Assembly (NCBI RefSeq): GCF_017357225.1
Contig: NZ_CP071604.1
Location: 1 to 62,500, forward strand
DNA from: Rhizobium binae
GTDB taxonomy: Bacteria > Pseudomonadota > Alphaproteobacteria > Rhizobiales > Rhizobiaceae
DNA: 62,500 nucleotides
Direction of reading: 5' to 3'
The notes beneath the pieces are model-generated. The model was not told the origin of the DNA and made no database searches. It saw nothing but the letters and a program-made list of their open reading frames with translations. Each line of letters opens with the position of its first letter. Position 1 is the first letter of the stretch. Positions 1 through 10,832 of the stretch are shown in pieces. Both the position numbers and the translations under genes were made by a program.

Positions 1-72
1 CAGCCAGAGAGGCGGAGGGCTGAGGCTTTTGCCATCGAGAACCCTCATGATCTTTCGCCGCGTGTCGCTCAA
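1..72 (-). CDS. hemE: Uroporphyrinogen decarboxylase, 5' end only
   Basis: This is the first 24 codons of a minus-strand gene that continues beyond base 1. The start is a TTG (complement of 70-72) with AGGGAAG about eight bases upstream. The product reads [20 protein letters not shown], then PLWL. This matches the N-terminus of alphaproteobacterial HemE, where the same stretch precedes the conserved substrate-binding MRQAGRYLPEYR motif. HemE decarboxylates uroporphyrinogen III to coproporphyrinogen III in heme synthesis. Only the N-terminus is visible, so the call rests on this short match and on position: hemE next to ppsR is a long-standing alphaproteobacterial arrangement that flanks the chromosome origin. 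Confidence 0.8.
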   Translation of the reverse strand, partial: MSDTRRKIMRVLDGKSLSPPPLWL

Positions 73-288
73 GCGCTTCTTCCCTATAAAAAATCAAAGA
101 TATTTAAAAGGTTTCTATTTCTTAGAGTCGGTGTCTATCAAGGATTAAAATCCATCCACTGCCGATGCCATTTGTCGCGCGCCCGTACCAAAATTCGAAA
201 AGAATTTTCCGATTTTTCGAAATTTCGGGGAGAGGGCAAATCCCGAAATGATTCCAAATCCTTGCCCGGCAACCAATTTTCTGTTTCC

Positions 289-297
289 TGTGGATAG
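289..297. promoter_or_regulatory. DnaA box, one mismatch
   Basis: The sequence TGTGGATAG is the complement of CTATCCACA, one base off the DnaA consensus TTATCCACA. A weaker TGTGGAGGC follows at once (300-308). Confidence 0.7.
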
Positions 298-377
298 CTT
301 GTGGAGGCGCCTTCGCCGAACTGATTTCATCCCCATCCTCCACAAGACCCCGCAAAACCAGTCCGCAAAATTCGAAA

Positions 378-386
378 TGTGGATAA
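378..386. promoter_or_regulatory. DnaA box, perfect consensus
   Basis: TGTGGATAA is the exact complement of TTATCCACA. It lies 86 bases before the ppsR start and directly after the third TTCGAAA copy (371-377). Confidence 0.8.
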
Positions 387-471
387 GGGGGCATGTTTTC
401 CCTTGCCCGAGGCAGCCTCGCCGCCTTAGCTCTCCATGATCCAGTGTTTTCAACAGGCAGCGGAAAATAGC

Positions 472-1293
472 GTGGAGAACAGAACGAACTTCTTTCATCT
501 GCATCTGATTTCTGACTCGACGGGAGAGACTCTGATCTCGGCCGGCCGTGCAGCTTCGGCCCAGTTCCGATCCGCTCAACCGATCGAGCATGTCTATCCG
601 CTGATCCGCAACCGCAAACAGCTGCTGCCGGTTCTGCAGGCGATCGACGATGCGCCCGGCATCGTGCTCTACACCATTGTCGACCGCGAGCTGGCGAGCC
701 TGATCGACGAGCGCTGCACCGAAATGGGCGTCGCTTCGGTCAATGTGCTGGAGCCGGTCATGAATGCGTTCCAGATCTATCTCGGCGCGCCGTCGCGCCG
801 CCGGGTCGGAGCCCAGCATGTGATGAATGCCGGCTACTTCGCCCGCATCGAAGCGCTGAATTTCACCATGGATCACGACGACGGCCAGATGCCGGACGAT
901 TACAACGATGCCGATGTCGTCATCATCGGCATCAGCCGGACGTCGAAGACACCGACAAGCATCTATCTCGCCAATCGCGGCATCAAGACGGCCAACATCC
1001 CGATCGTCTATGGCGTACCATTGCCCGAGAGCCTTCTTGTCGCGACCAAACCCTTGATCGTGTGCCTGATCGCCACCACCGACCGCATCTCCCAGGTGCG
1101 GGAAAACCGTATACTCGGAGCGACCCAGGGCTTCGATCGCGAACACTATACCGATCGCGCCGCGATTTCCGAGGAGCTGAAATATGCGCGCTCGCTTTGC
1201 GCTCGTCACAACTGGCCGCTAATCGACGTGACCCGCCGCTCGATCGAGGAAACCGCCGCGGCAATCGTTGCCCTACGCCCGAAGCTGCGCTAA
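472..1293 (+). CDS. ppsR: PPDK regulatory protein, bifunctional kinase/phosphorylase (DUF299)
   Basis: The 273-residue protein belongs to the family that reversibly phosphorylates a threonine of pyruvate, phosphate dikinase or PEP synthetase, switching the enzyme off (ADP-dependent) or on (Pi-dependent). The N-terminus [19 protein letters not shown] and the P-loop-like GISRTSKT (about residues 153-160) followed by [10 protein letters not shown] are diagnostic. An in-frame ATG exists at 436, but family members start at the MENR position. I therefore choose the GTG at 472, although its ribosome site is weak. The gene borders the probable origin and is the first of a rightward run (maf, aroE, coaE, dnaQ), 32 bases before maf. 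It is the classic right neighbour of alphaproteobacterial oriC. Confidence 0.93.
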   Translation: MENRTNFFHLHLISDSTGETLISAGRAASAQFRSAQPIEHVYPLIRNRKQLLPVLQAIDDAPGIVLYTIVDRELASLIDERCTEMGVASVNVLEPVMNAFQIYLGAPSRRRVGAQHVMNAGYFARIEALNFTMDHDDGQMPDDYNDADVVIIGISRTSKTPTSIYLANRGIKTANIPIVYGVPLPESLLVATKPLIVCLIATTDRISQVRENRILGATQGFDREHYTDRAAISEELKYARSLCARHNWPLIDVTRRSIEETAAAIVALRPKLR

Positions 1294-1325
1294 GCGCTGA
1301 CGAAAAGCCGGCACTCGAGGAGCCT

Positions 1326-1925
1326 ATGACAACAAAAATCATCCTTGCATCGTCGAGCCCGTTTCGGCGGATGCTGATGGAAAATGCCGGCCTATCCTTC
1401 GAGGCGCATGCCGCAAGGATCGATGAAAGGGCGCTGGAAGCCCCATTGGAAAGAGCCGGCGCGACCCCGGATGCCGTCGCCCTCGCCTTGGCCAGGGCCA
1501 AGGCCGAAGATGTCAGCCGCCGTTTTTCGGACAGCCTGGTTATCGGTTCGGATCAGACGATGTCGCTCGCCGACCGCGTCTTCCACAAGCCGAAGGACAT
1601 GGCCGACGCGGCGGGACATCTTCACGCCCTGTCGGGAAAAACGCACCGGTTGAATAGCGCCGTTGCCATTGTCAGCAATGGCGTGGTCCTGTGGGAACAT
1701 CTCGCCTATGCGGAACTGACGATGCGGCCGCTGACAGCGGATTTCATTTCCAGGCATCTGACGCGGGTCGGCGACGGAGCGCTTTCGAGTGTCGGCGCCT
1801 ATCAGTTGGAGGGGCAGGGCATTCAGCTCTTCGAGAAAATCGAAGGTGACTATTTCACCATTCTCGGCCTGCCGATGCTGCCGCTTCTGAAAAAATTGCG
1901 CGAACTCGGAGCGATCGATGGGTGA
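1326..1925 (+). CDS. maf: Maf-like nucleotide pyrophosphatase
   Basis: The 199-residue protein has the Maf signature ASSSPFRR near the N-terminus (residues 8-15) and the catalytic-region motif VIGSDQT (Asp about residue 76). The family hydrolyses non-canonical or modified nucleoside triphosphates to the monophosphate, as a housekeeping function. Which nucleotide this member prefers cannot be read from the sequence. I chose the ATG at 1326 because it immediately precedes the [10 protein letters not shown] core; the frame is open further upstream only inside ppsR. Its last 8 bases overlap aroE, which points to translational coupling in the maf-aroE-coaE-dnaQ run. Confidence 0.93.
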   Translation: MTTKIILASSSPFRRMLMENAGLSFEAHAARIDERALEAPLERAGATPDAVALALARAKAEDVSRRFSDSLVIGSDQTMSLADRVFHKPKDMADAAGHLHALSGKTHRLNSAVAIVSNGVVLWEHLAYAELTMRPLTADFISRHLTRVGDGALSSVGAYQLEGQGIQLFEKIEGDYFTILGLPMLPLLKKLRELGAIDG

Positions 1926-2775
1926 TTCACGTGAAACATTCGGGCCGAAAGCGTTTGTCACGGGCTTCCCGGTCAAGCATTCGCGCTCGCCGTTGATCCA
2001 CGGATATTGGTTGAAGACGCTCGGCCTGCCGGGCAGCTACCGCGCCCATGAAGTGGCACCGGAAGCCTTTGCCGATTTCATCGCTTCGCTGAAGGATGGC
2101 AGTTCGGGCTTTACCGGCGGCAATGTCACCATTCCTCATAAGGAGCTGGCCTTCCGCCTCGCCGACAAACCGGACGCGCTGTCTGAGGAACTCGGCGCGT
2201 CGAACACGCTCTGGCTGGAGGATGGCCTTCTCCACGCGACAAACACCGATGGCCGCGGCTTCACCGCCAATCTTGACGAACGCCATCCGGGCTGGGACCG
2301 GCATGACACGGCCGTGATCTTCGGCGCCGGCGGCGCTAGCCGGGCCATCATCCAGGCGGTGCGCGACCGCGGCTTCAAGACCATCAACGTCGTCAATCGG
2401 ACCGTCGATCGGGCCCGTGAACTGGCCGACCGTTTTGGTCCGAAGGTTCACGCCCATCCGGCCGGTGCGCTTGCCGAAGTCATGAAAGGCGCCGGCCTGT
2501 TCATCAACACCACGTCGCTCGGCATGGACGGGGAGGCGGCGCCGCAGCTCGACTTCACCCCTCTTGCGGCCGACGCCGTCGTTACCGACATCGTCTATGT
2601 GCCGCTGAAGACGCCGATCCTGGCGCAGGCGCAACAGCAGGGCTTTCCGATCGTCGATGGTCTCGGCATGCTGCTGCATCAGGCGGTACCGGGCTTCGAG
2701 AAATGGTTCGGCAAGCGCCCCGTCGTCGACGCCGCACTGCGTGCACTCATCATCGCGGATATGGAAGCACATTGA
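1918..2775 (+). CDS. aroE: Shikimate dehydrogenase
   Basis: The 285-residue enzyme reduces 3-dehydroshikimate to shikimate with NADPH, the fourth step of aromatic amino acid synthesis. The substrate-binding motif [12 protein letters not shown] is at residues 17-28. The catalytic pair is Lys75 (NVTIPHKE) and Asp111 (NTDGRG). The nucleotide-binding loop is FGAGGASRA (about 135-143), and the C-terminal [11 protein letters not shown] region is typical. The ATG overlaps the end of maf by 8 bases, and the TGA shares one base with the ATG of coaE. Length and motifs are normal for AroE rather than the quinate/shikimate YdiB type. Confidence 0.95.
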   Translation: MGDSRETFGPKAFVTGFPVKHSRSPLIHGYWLKTLGLPGSYRAHEVAPEAFADFIASLKDGSSGFTGGNVTIPHKELAFRLADKPDALSEELGASNTLWLEDGLLHATNTDGRGFTANLDERHPGWDRHDTAVIFGAGGASRAIIQAVRDRGFKTINVVNRTVDRARELADRFGPKVHAHPAGALAEVMKGAGLFINTTSLGMDGEAAPQLDFTPLAADAVVTDIVYVPLKTPILAQAQQQGFPIVDGLGMLLHQAVPGFEKWFGKRPVVDAALRALIIADMEAH

Positions 2776-3386
2776 TGCTGACGATCGGATTGACCGGCTC
2801 GATCGGAATGGGAAAGTCGACGGTCGGCAAGCTCTTTGCCGAGGCCGGAATTCCGCTGAACGACTCGGATGCCGTGGTCCACGATCTCTATGCCGGCGAG
2901 GCTGCACCGCTGGTGGATGCCGCCTTTCCCGGCACGATGAAGGACGGCGTGGTCGACCGGCACGAACTCGGCCGCCAGCTGGCGCAACATCCCGACGGCT
3001 TCAAACGGCTGGAGGCGATCGTCCACCCGCTGGTCCGCAAGCGCGAGACGGAATTTCTGGAACGCCAGCGCGCCGCCGGCGCCGAGATGGTTATGCTCGA
3101 TATCCCGCTGCTTTTCGAAACCGGTGCATGGGAAAGGGTGGATGTCATCGTCGTCGTCAGCACCGATCCACAGATTCAGCGCCAGAGGGTGCTTGCGCGC
3201 GACGACATGACCGAGGAAAAATTCGACATGATTCTCTCTCGCCAGACGCCCGATGCGGAAAAACGGCGCCGTGCCGATTACCTGATCGACACCAGCCACA
3301 GCATTGAGCAGACGAGGGAACGGGTGCTTGAGATCGTCGCCGATCTGAAAATGCGAATTGCCAAGGGAGATTTCCGGAATGCGTGA
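2775..3386 (+). CDS. coaE: Dephospho-CoA kinase
   Basis: The 203-residue P-loop kinase phosphorylates the 3'-hydroxyl of dephospho-CoA, the last step of coenzyme A synthesis. The N-terminus is [17 protein letters not shown] with the Walker A at residues 8-16. DSDAVVHDLY and the VMLDIPLLFETG stretch are family landmarks. The ATG starts inside the aroE stop codon (TGATG). The gene ends 8 bases inside dnaQ, so the three genes are probably translated together. A second CoA gene, coaA, occurs much later in the window at the end of the his operon. Confidence 0.95.
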   Translation: MLTIGLTGSIGMGKSTVGKLFAEAGIPLNDSDAVVHDLYAGEAAPLVDAAFPGTMKDGVVDRHELGRQLAQHPDGFKRLEAIVHPLVRKRETEFLERQRAAGAEMVMLDIPLLFETGAWERVDVIVVVSTDPQIQRQRVLARDDMTEEKFDMILSRQTPDAEKRRRADYLIDTSHSIEQTRERVLEIVADLKMRIAKGDFRNA

Positions 3387-4104
3387 GATCATTTTCGATA
3401 CGGAAACCACCGGCCTCGACAACCGGATGGACCGCATCATCGAAATCGGCGGCATTGAGCTCTTCAATCATTTCCCGACCGGCAACACCCTTCATATCTA
3501 CATCAATCCGGGAGATCAGAAGGTCCATCCGGATGCGCTCGCCGTGCATGGCATTACCGACGAATTCCTGAAGGACAAGAAAGCCTTCGCCGAAGTCGCA
3601 GAAGAAATCCTTGCCTTCTTCGGCGATGCGAAGTGGATCGCCCATAACGCCACCTTCGACATGGGCTTCATCAACGCCGAATTCGCGCGAATCGGCTTGC
3701 CGCCGATCCTGCCGGAACGGGTGGTCGACACGCTGTCCATGGCGCGGCGCAAACATCCGATGGGACCGAATTCGCTCGACGCGCTTTGCCGGCGTTACGG
3801 CGTCGACAATTCACACCGCGCCAAACACGGCGCGCTTCTCGACTCCGAGCTGCTGGCCGAAGTCTATATCGAAATGATTGGCGGCAGGCAGGCGGCCCTT
3901 GGCCTCGGCCTATCGGGTCAATCCGGCCAGGCGGCGCGCGGCGACATGGTGCTGGATGATGATGGGGTGATATCAGCGGTGCTTGAGCGGCCACGTCCGC
4001 TTGCGCCCCGCCTCAGCCAGGCCGAAGCGCAGGCGCATGCGGCACTGGTCGCCAAGCTCGGCGAAAAAGGCATCTGGTCGAAATTCGCCAGCCCGCCTGC
4101 GTGA
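3379..4104 (+). CDS. dnaQ: DNA polymerase III epsilon subunit (3'-5' proofreading exonuclease)
   Basis: The 241-residue DEDDh exonuclease has all five catalytic positions visible: Asp7 and Glu9 in FDTETTGLD, Asp94 in NATFDMGF, and His150 with Asp155 in HGALLDSELLAEVY. It proofreads for the replicative polymerase. The C-terminal part after about residue 170 is the linker and polymerase-alpha binding region and is lower in complexity. The ATG overlaps coaE by 8 bases. The gene is the last of the rightward run from the origin and is followed by hairpins at 4132-4187. Confidence 0.95.
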   Translation: MREIIFDTETTGLDNRMDRIIEIGGIELFNHFPTGNTLHIYINPGDQKVHPDALAVHGITDEFLKDKKAFAEVAEEILAFFGDAKWIAHNATFDMGFINAEFARIGLPPILPERVVDTLSMARRKHPMGPNSLDALCRRYGVDNSHRAKHGALLDSELLAEVYIEMIGGRQAALGLGLSGQSGQAARGDMVLDDDGVISAVLERPRPLAPRLSQAEAQAHAALVAKLGEKGIWSKFASPPA

Positions 4105-4131
4105 TTCCTTAAATCGGGCCGCTGCGCTCCT

Positions 4132-4152
4132 CGCGCGTCTTTCAGACGCGCG
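4132..4152. terminator. Perfect 9-bp hairpin after dnaQ, possible terminator or intergenic repeat
   Basis: CGCGCGTCT-TTC-AGACGCGCG is a perfect stem with a three-base loop, 28 bases after the dnaQ stop. There is no T run on the plus strand. It may stop dnaQ transcripts, or be a fragment of a rhizobial palindromic intergenic element (RIME-like); the latter is an impression from memory. Confidence 0.4.
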
Positions 4153-4164
4153 GCCGAATTGAAA

Positions 4165-4187
4165 ATGCCCGGGACTTGCCCGGGCAT
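4165..4187 (-). terminator. Rho-independent terminator of secB
   Basis: ATGCCCGGG (4165-4173) pairs with CCCGGGCAT (4179-4187) around a five-base loop. Read on the minus strand the stem is followed by TTTTC, 28 bases after the secB stop. Confidence 0.7.
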
Positions 4188-4214
4188 CCGCATGTCAGAA
4201 CCGAAGGAATTCGA

Positions 4215-4697
4215 TCAGTTCGGAACGGCCTGAACCTTGGCGCGGGCCTGCTCTTCGGCAACGCGCTGGGCGAACATCTGCGTGAAGTCGATCGGATCGA
4301 TCATCAACGGCGGGAAGCCGCCGTTGCGGGTCACGTCGGCGATGATCTGACGGGCGAAGGGGAAGAGCATGCGCGGGCATTCGATGAAGAGAACCGGCAG
4401 CATGTGCTCCTGCGGGAAGCCGGCAACGCGGAAGACGCCGCCATAGACGAGTTCGGTGTGGAACACCGTCTTGTCATCGTCCTTGGCTTCGGCATTCAGC
4501 GACAGCACGACATCGAAATCCGTGTCGGAAAGCGGATTGGCGTTGACGTTCACATTGATGTTGATCGTCGGTGCCTTATCGCGCGCCTGCAGCGAACGCG
4601 GCGCACCCGGATTTTCGAAGGACAGATCCTTCGTATACTGCGCAAGGATCGAAAGGGTGGGGTTGGTCGCACCGTTGCTGTTGTTGTCGTCTGCCAT
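4215..4697 (-). CDS. secB: Protein-export chaperone SecB
   Basis: The 160-residue cytoplasmic chaperone keeps precursor proteins unfolded and delivers them to SecA. The sequence [20 protein letters not shown] near the N-terminus, the acidic central region, and [19 protein letters not shown] with [13 protein letters not shown] are family hallmarks. I start at the ATG at 4697 (MADDNNSNG), which has GAGGAAAA seven bases upstream; the reading frame is open further upstream but has no better site. It lies downstream of fxsA with about 100 bases between and is followed by a good terminator. The acidic Asn-rich N-terminus is usual in alphaproteobacteria. Confidence 0.95.
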   Translation of the reverse strand: MADDNNSNGATNPTLSILAQYTKDLSFENPGAPRSLQARDKAPTININVNVNANPLSDTDFDVVLSLNAEAKDDDKTVFHTELVYGGVFRVAGFPQEHMLPVLFIECPRMLFPFARQIIADVTRNGGFPPLMIDPIDFTQMFAQRVAEEQARAKVQAVPN

Positions 4698-4798
4698 TGG
4701 CTTTTCCTCGAAGGGCATGGGAATGGTGCCGCCATCTAACATTTCGGGGAGGGGCTTACAACCCTGGGCGCTGGGCGCAGTTGCGCGGTCCATGCACC

Positions 4799-5314
4799 TC
4801 AATCACCGAGATGTTTGCCGGACCACGGCGAGTTGCGGTCCGGCTCCCTATGATAATCCTCCTCGTCGAGATCCACCACCTTCGAATTCCGGCTGCCGTC
4901 GCGGAAATCCGGTTTGGGGCCGGCGGAAAAGCCACGCTCGGCGTTGACGACGACGAAGCGCTTGGCGATCGAGCGCCAGACAAGATCACGCACCGGCGGA
5001 ATCAGAATGAGGATTGCGATGATATCGGTGAGGAAGCCGGGAATGATCAGCAGCAGCGCGGCGATGACGTTCATCGCCGGCTTCAGCAGATCGCTGCCGG
5101 GCATCACGCCGTTTCGTCCTTCGCTCGACATGCGGCGCAGAATACCGATGCCCTGCCGGCGCAGCAGGATCACGCCGAAAACAAAGCTCGCCATGACGAG
5201 CGCAAGTGTCAGCGCCAAGCCGAGCGCCCGGCCGACGACGACGAAACCGGCAATTTCGCCAAGCGGCAGCAGCAGAATGAATGCCGGCAGGATTGAAGAA
5301 CGCATGGTCGTCAT
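4799..5314 (-). CDS. fxsA: FxsA family membrane protein
   Basis: The 171-residue protein has two clear hydrophobic regions near the N-terminus ([17 protein letters not shown] and [19 protein letters not shown]). A third follows at about residues 90-115 ([20 protein letters not shown]), then a polar C-terminal tail. [17 protein letters not shown] is the FxsA hallmark. The E. coli homologue, when overproduced, relieves F-plasmid exclusion of phage T7; the normal role is unknown. The start may be the ATG at 5314 (MTTMRSS) or the next at 5305. It is divergent from tim44, with about 120 bases between them for two promoters. Confidence 0.85.
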   Translation of the reverse strand: MTTMRSSILPAFILLLPLGEIAGFVVVGRALGLALTLALVMASFVFGVILLRRQGIGILRRMSSEGRNGVMPGSDLLKPAMNVIAALLLIIPGFLTDIIAILILIPPVRDLVWRSIAKRFVVVNAERGFSAGPKPDFRDGSRNSKVVDLDEEDYHREPDRNSPWSGKHLGD

Positions 5315-5435
5315 GTCCCGGACTGGCCGGTCTCCTCTGGGCGCGGCGAAGATGCCAGCCATCGTTTGAATCATCTGTATAGGCGGACTATATGGGAGTA
5401 CAAATCAGAGATGTTAACGGCGGTTGCGATACGAT

Positions 5436-6140
5436 ATGAGTTCGAACGACTTCATCACATTATTCTTCCTGGTGGCGGCGGTGCTGATTTTCTTTCAGCT
5501 CCGCTCCGTTCTCGGCCGCCGCACAGGAAATGAGAAGCCGCCGCGCGATCTCTATGCGCCGCGAGACGGCGCACCTGCTGAAGCGGCCGATGCCGGCAAG
5601 GTCGTGACGCTGCCGCGGCGCGATGCGACGGCCGAGGATGAGGATCGTTTCTCCGCCATCGATGCTGTCGCCGCTCCCGGAACGCCGCTCAACGAATCGC
5701 TGCGCGCGCTGAACAAGGCCGATCCCGCATTCAGCCCGAAGGAGTTTCTGAACGGTGCCCGAATGGCTTACGAGATGATCGTCATGGCCTATGCCGACGG
5801 CGACCGGAAAACGCTGAAGAACCTGCTGTCGCGCGAAGTCTATGACGGCTTCGATGCGGCGATCGGCGAGCGCGAAGCCCGCGGCGAGAAGGTCAAGTCC
5901 ACCTTCGTCGGCATCGACAAGGCCGAGATCACCCATGCCGAGACGAAGGGCAGCGAAGCCCAGATCACCGTGCGCATCGTCAGCCAGCTGATATCGGCCA
6001 CCTACGACAAGGCGGATGTGCTGATCGAAGGCGATGCCGAGAACGTCGCCGAGGTCAATGACCTCTGGACCTTCGCCCGCGATACCCGCTCGCGCGATCC
6101 GAACTGGAAACTTGTGGCGACCGAATCGGAACATGAGTGA
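5436..6140 (+). CDS. Tim44-like domain inner-membrane protein
   Basis: The 234-residue protein has one N-terminal transmembrane segment (FITLFFLVAAVLIFFQL), a charged linker, and from about residue 90 a Tim44-like domain (FLNGARMAYEMIVMAYADGDRKTLKNLLSREVYDGF). This fold is shared with the mitochondrial import motor subunit Tim44. Alphaproteobacterial members are thought to be envelope proteins of uncertain role. I start at the ATG at 5436 (MSSND), just ahead of the hydrophobic segment. Its TGA lies inside the start of mltA (8-base overlap), so it belongs to the tim44-mltA-smr-XRE run. Confidence 0.88.
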   Translation: MSSNDFITLFFLVAAVLIFFQLRSVLGRRTGNEKPPRDLYAPRDGAPAEAADAGKVVTLPRRDATAEDEDRFSAIDAVAAPGTPLNESLRALNKADPAFSPKEFLNGARMAYEMIVMAYADGDRKTLKNLLSREVYDGFDAAIGEREARGEKVKSTFVGIDKAEITHAETKGSEAQITVRIVSQLISATYDKADVLIEGDAENVAEVNDLWTFARDTRSRDPNWKLVATESEHE

Positions 6141-7251
6141 CCACGCATCGGACTTCGTCCTGCAGGCCATGAGCTTCGACACTTTGGAAGGCTGGAAGGA
6201 TGATGATCCCTCCGGCCTTTTTGAAGTCATGCGATGCTGTCGGCGCCAGATCACCGAGGTCAAACCTTACCGCACCGGCTCGCTCGGCCTGAGTTCGAAA
6301 GATTTGCTTCCGCTTCTGATCGCCGCCGAAGATTTCACACCGTCCTCTCCGGCATCGGCACGCGGCTTTTTCGAAACACACTGCCGGCCATTCTTGATCC
6401 GCCGCAAGGATGGCAGTCCCGGCTTCGTCACCGCCTTTTACGAACCCGAGATCGACGTGTCGGACCAGCCGGACGGTGTGTTCCGGTTTCCCTTCTACCG
6501 CCGCCCGGACGATCTGATCGATCTCGATGAGGCCAATCGCCCCGTCGAACTCGATCAATCCTACGCTTTCGGCCGCCTGCATGCCGGCCGCATCGGCGCC
6601 TATCCGGATCGCCGCGCGATCGACCAAGGTTTTCTCGACGGCCGCGGGCTTGAAATCGCCTGGGCAAAATCGAAGGTCGATGTGTTCTTCGTCCATGTGC
6701 AGGGCGCTGCCCGGCTGCGCTATAAGGACGGCCGCATCGGCCGCATCACCTACGCAGCGAAAGCCGGCCATGCCTTCTCGGCAATCGGCAGGCTGCTGAT
6801 CGAGCGCGGCGAGATCGACCCTGCCGAGATTTCGATGCAGTCGATCCGCAGCTGGCTGGCGCGCAATCCTGAGCGTATGGACGAAGTGCTCTGGCATAAC
6901 CGCTCTTACATTTTCTTCCGGGAAGCGGCGGTCGCCGATCCTGAGGCCGGTCCGATCGCGGCCGCCAAGGTACCGCTCCTCGCCGGCCGTTCACTGGCCG
7001 TCGACCGGCTGATCCATACGTTCGGCTTTCCCTTTTTCATCCGCGCCGAAAGCCTCACCCATCTCGATCAGGGCCGAGCCTTCGGCCGGCTGATGCTGGC
7101 GCTCGATACCGGCTCGGCCATCGTCGGACCGACACGCGGCGACATCTTCACCGGCTCGGGGGATTTGGCGGGAGAACGAGCCGGCACTGTCCGCAATGCT
7201 GCCGATTTCGCCATCTTCATTCCCAATGCCGCCGCCGGACGATTCGACTGA
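6133..7251 (+). CDS. mltA: MltA-type lytic murein transglycosylase
   Basis: The 372-residue protein matches the MltA family (GH102), which cleaves the MurNAc-GlcNAc bond of peptidoglycan to form 1,6-anhydro-MurNAc. The C-terminal 3D-type barrel has LDTGSAIVGPTRGDIFTGSG with Asp325 and Asp337 as candidates for the catalytic acid. The central GFVTAFYEPEIDVS and GRLHAGRIGAYPDR blocks are also characteristic. Odd: the N-terminus (MSDHASDFVLQAMSFDTL) has neither a signal peptide nor a lipobox, although the substrate is periplasmic. No upstream in-frame start gives one. The ATG overlaps the tim44 gene by 8 bases, and the TGA shares one base with the smr ATG. Confidence 0.9.
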   Translation: MSDHASDFVLQAMSFDTLEGWKDDDPSGLFEVMRCCRRQITEVKPYRTGSLGLSSKDLLPLLIAAEDFTPSSPASARGFFETHCRPFLIRRKDGSPGFVTAFYEPEIDVSDQPDGVFRFPFYRRPDDLIDLDEANRPVELDQSYAFGRLHAGRIGAYPDRRAIDQGFLDGRGLEIAWAKSKVDVFFVHVQGAARLRYKDGRIGRITYAAKAGHAFSAIGRLLIERGEIDPAEISMQSIRSWLARNPERMDEVLWHNRSYIFFREAAVADPEAGPIAAAKVPLLAGRSLAVDRLIHTFGFPFFIRAESLTHLDQGRAFGRLMLALDTGSAIVGPTRGDIFTGSGDLAGERAGTVRNAADFAIFIPNAAAGRFD

Positions 7252-7820
7252 TGGCCAAGGATCGCAAGCTCAGCGCTGATGAGAGGATCCTCTGGGGCAA
7301 GGTGGCCCGCAGCACCCGGCCGATGCCCGGCAAGACGGATGAACTGAGCGAACTCGATGCCCTTCTCGCCGAGACGGAAGCGGCGGTGGAACGGGAGAAG
7401 GCCGAAAAGCAGATGCCTGCCTCGTTTACGCCGGAACAGCCGCCAACGCCGCCGGCGTCGAAACGGCCGGCCGGGGTGCATCATCCGCTGGAAAGGCCGG
7501 TCAAGCGCAAGATCGCCAAGGGCCGGCTGGCGCTGGAAGCGCGCATCGACCTGCACGGTCTGGTGCAGAGCGAGGCCTACGTCATCCTTCTCGATTTTCT
7601 GATCCGCGCCCATGAGCGCGGCATGCGCCATGTGCTCGTCATAACAGGCAAGGGCAGTTCGATGGGCAGCGATGGCGCGCTGAAGCGGGCCGTGCCGCTC
7701 TGGTTCTCGAAGCCGGAATTCCGTTACCTGATCTCTTCCTATGAGCCGGCCGCAAAGCATCACGGCGGCGAGGGCGCGCTCTATATCCGACTGTCGCGGC
7801 GGCAGGGGGAAAGGTCATGA
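7251..7820 (+). CDS. Smr domain protein, predicted endonuclease
   Basis: The 189-residue protein has a low-complexity N-terminal half rich in Glu, Pro and Lys and a C-terminal Smr (small MutS-related) domain. The domain shows the IDLHGL motif at about residues 99-104 and ITGKGSSMGSDGALK at about 130-144. Smr domains are nicking nucleases or nucleic-acid binding modules. This stand-alone type is often called a DNA mismatch repair-like protein, without direct evidence of its job. Its ATG shares the last A of the mltA stop, and its end overlaps the following regulator by four bases (ATGA). Confidence 0.9.
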   Translation: MAKDRKLSADERILWGKVARSTRPMPGKTDELSELDALLAETEAAVEREKAEKQMPASFTPEQPPTPPASKRPAGVHHPLERPVKRKIAKGRLALEARIDLHGLVQSEAYVILLDFLIRAHERGMRHVLVITGKGSSMGSDGALKRAVPLWFSKPEFRYLISSYEPAAKHHGGEGALYIRLSRRQGERS

Positions 7821-8194
7821 CCCCCTTCGGAGAGGCGGTTCGCCGGCTGAGGGCTCGCAAGGGCGTCTCGCAGAAGGAAATGGCGGCAGCGCTGAACGTC
7901 TCGCCTGCCTATCTCTCCGCGCTCGAACATGGCAAGCGCGGTCTGCCGACATTCGATCTGCTGCAACGCATCGCCGGCTATTTCAACATCATCTGGGACG
8001 AGGCGGAGGAACTGTTCCTGCTCGCCCGTACCTCCGACCCGCGGGTCGTCATCGACACCTCCGGGCTGCCGCCGGAATATACCGAATTCGCCAACCGGCT
8101 GGCCCGGCGAATCCGCAAGCTTGACAGCGCCGAGATCGCCCGGTTATCCGCTCTTCTCGAAAATGGCGCCAAAGGCGACGGAAAAGCGTCATAA
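7817..8194 (+). CDS. XRE-family transcriptional regulator
   Basis: The 125-residue protein opens with a Cro/CI helix-turn-helix: RLRARKGVSQKEMAAALNVS then PAYLSALEHGKRGLP (about residues 9-43). The rest, with GLPPEYTEFANRLARRIRKL, is a short C-terminal region with no recognised sensor domain. The ATGA overlap with smr suggests translation in the same operon. It lies just before the gyrB promoter, a placement common in Rhizobiaceae. Its target genes cannot be read from the sequence. Confidence 0.88.
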   Translation: MTPFGEAVRRLRARKGVSQKEMAAALNVSPAYLSALEHGKRGLPTFDLLQRIAGYFNIIWDEAEELFLLARTSDPRVVIDTSGLPPEYTEFANRLARRIRKLDSAEIARLSALLENGAKGDGKAS

Positions 8195-10765
<2,571 letters not shown>

Positions 10766-10783
10766 TCCATATTTTCGCAGCAA

Positions 10784-10815
10784 AAGGCCCCGCGGTTCGA
10801 GAATCGCGGGGCCTT
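10784..10815. terminator. Bidirectional terminator between gyrB and nitroreductase gene
   Basis: AAGGCCCCGCG (10784-10794) pairs perfectly with CGCGGGGCCTT (10805-10815). It lies between two convergent genes and carries A/T bases on both flanks. Confidence 0.8.
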
Positions 10816-10832
10816 CTGCTTGTCGGTTTCGC

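Larger units (their letters stand above)
73..471. other. oriC: Probable chromosomal replication origin (oriC)
   Basis: This 399-base gap separates divergently transcribed hemE and ppsR. That junction is the known origin position in Caulobacter and, by established knowledge, in Rickettsia and rhizobia. Visible features are a perfect DnaA box (378-386), a one-mismatch box (289-297), two weaker box-like sites (300-308 and 336-344), and AT-rich stretches at 76-122 and 186-226. There are also inverted repeats (190-208, palindrome 218-227), three copies of TTCGAAA, and two GANTC sites for the CcrM methylase (125-129, 250-254). I found no TTAA-N7-TTAA CtrA site. The promoters of hemE and ppsR must also lie here. 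The function is inferred from position plus boxes. Confidence 0.8.

Noticed and set aside
73..471. CtrA-type TTAA-N7-TTAA sites in the origin
   Set aside because: TTAA occurs (for example 104-107), but no second half lies at the right spacing.
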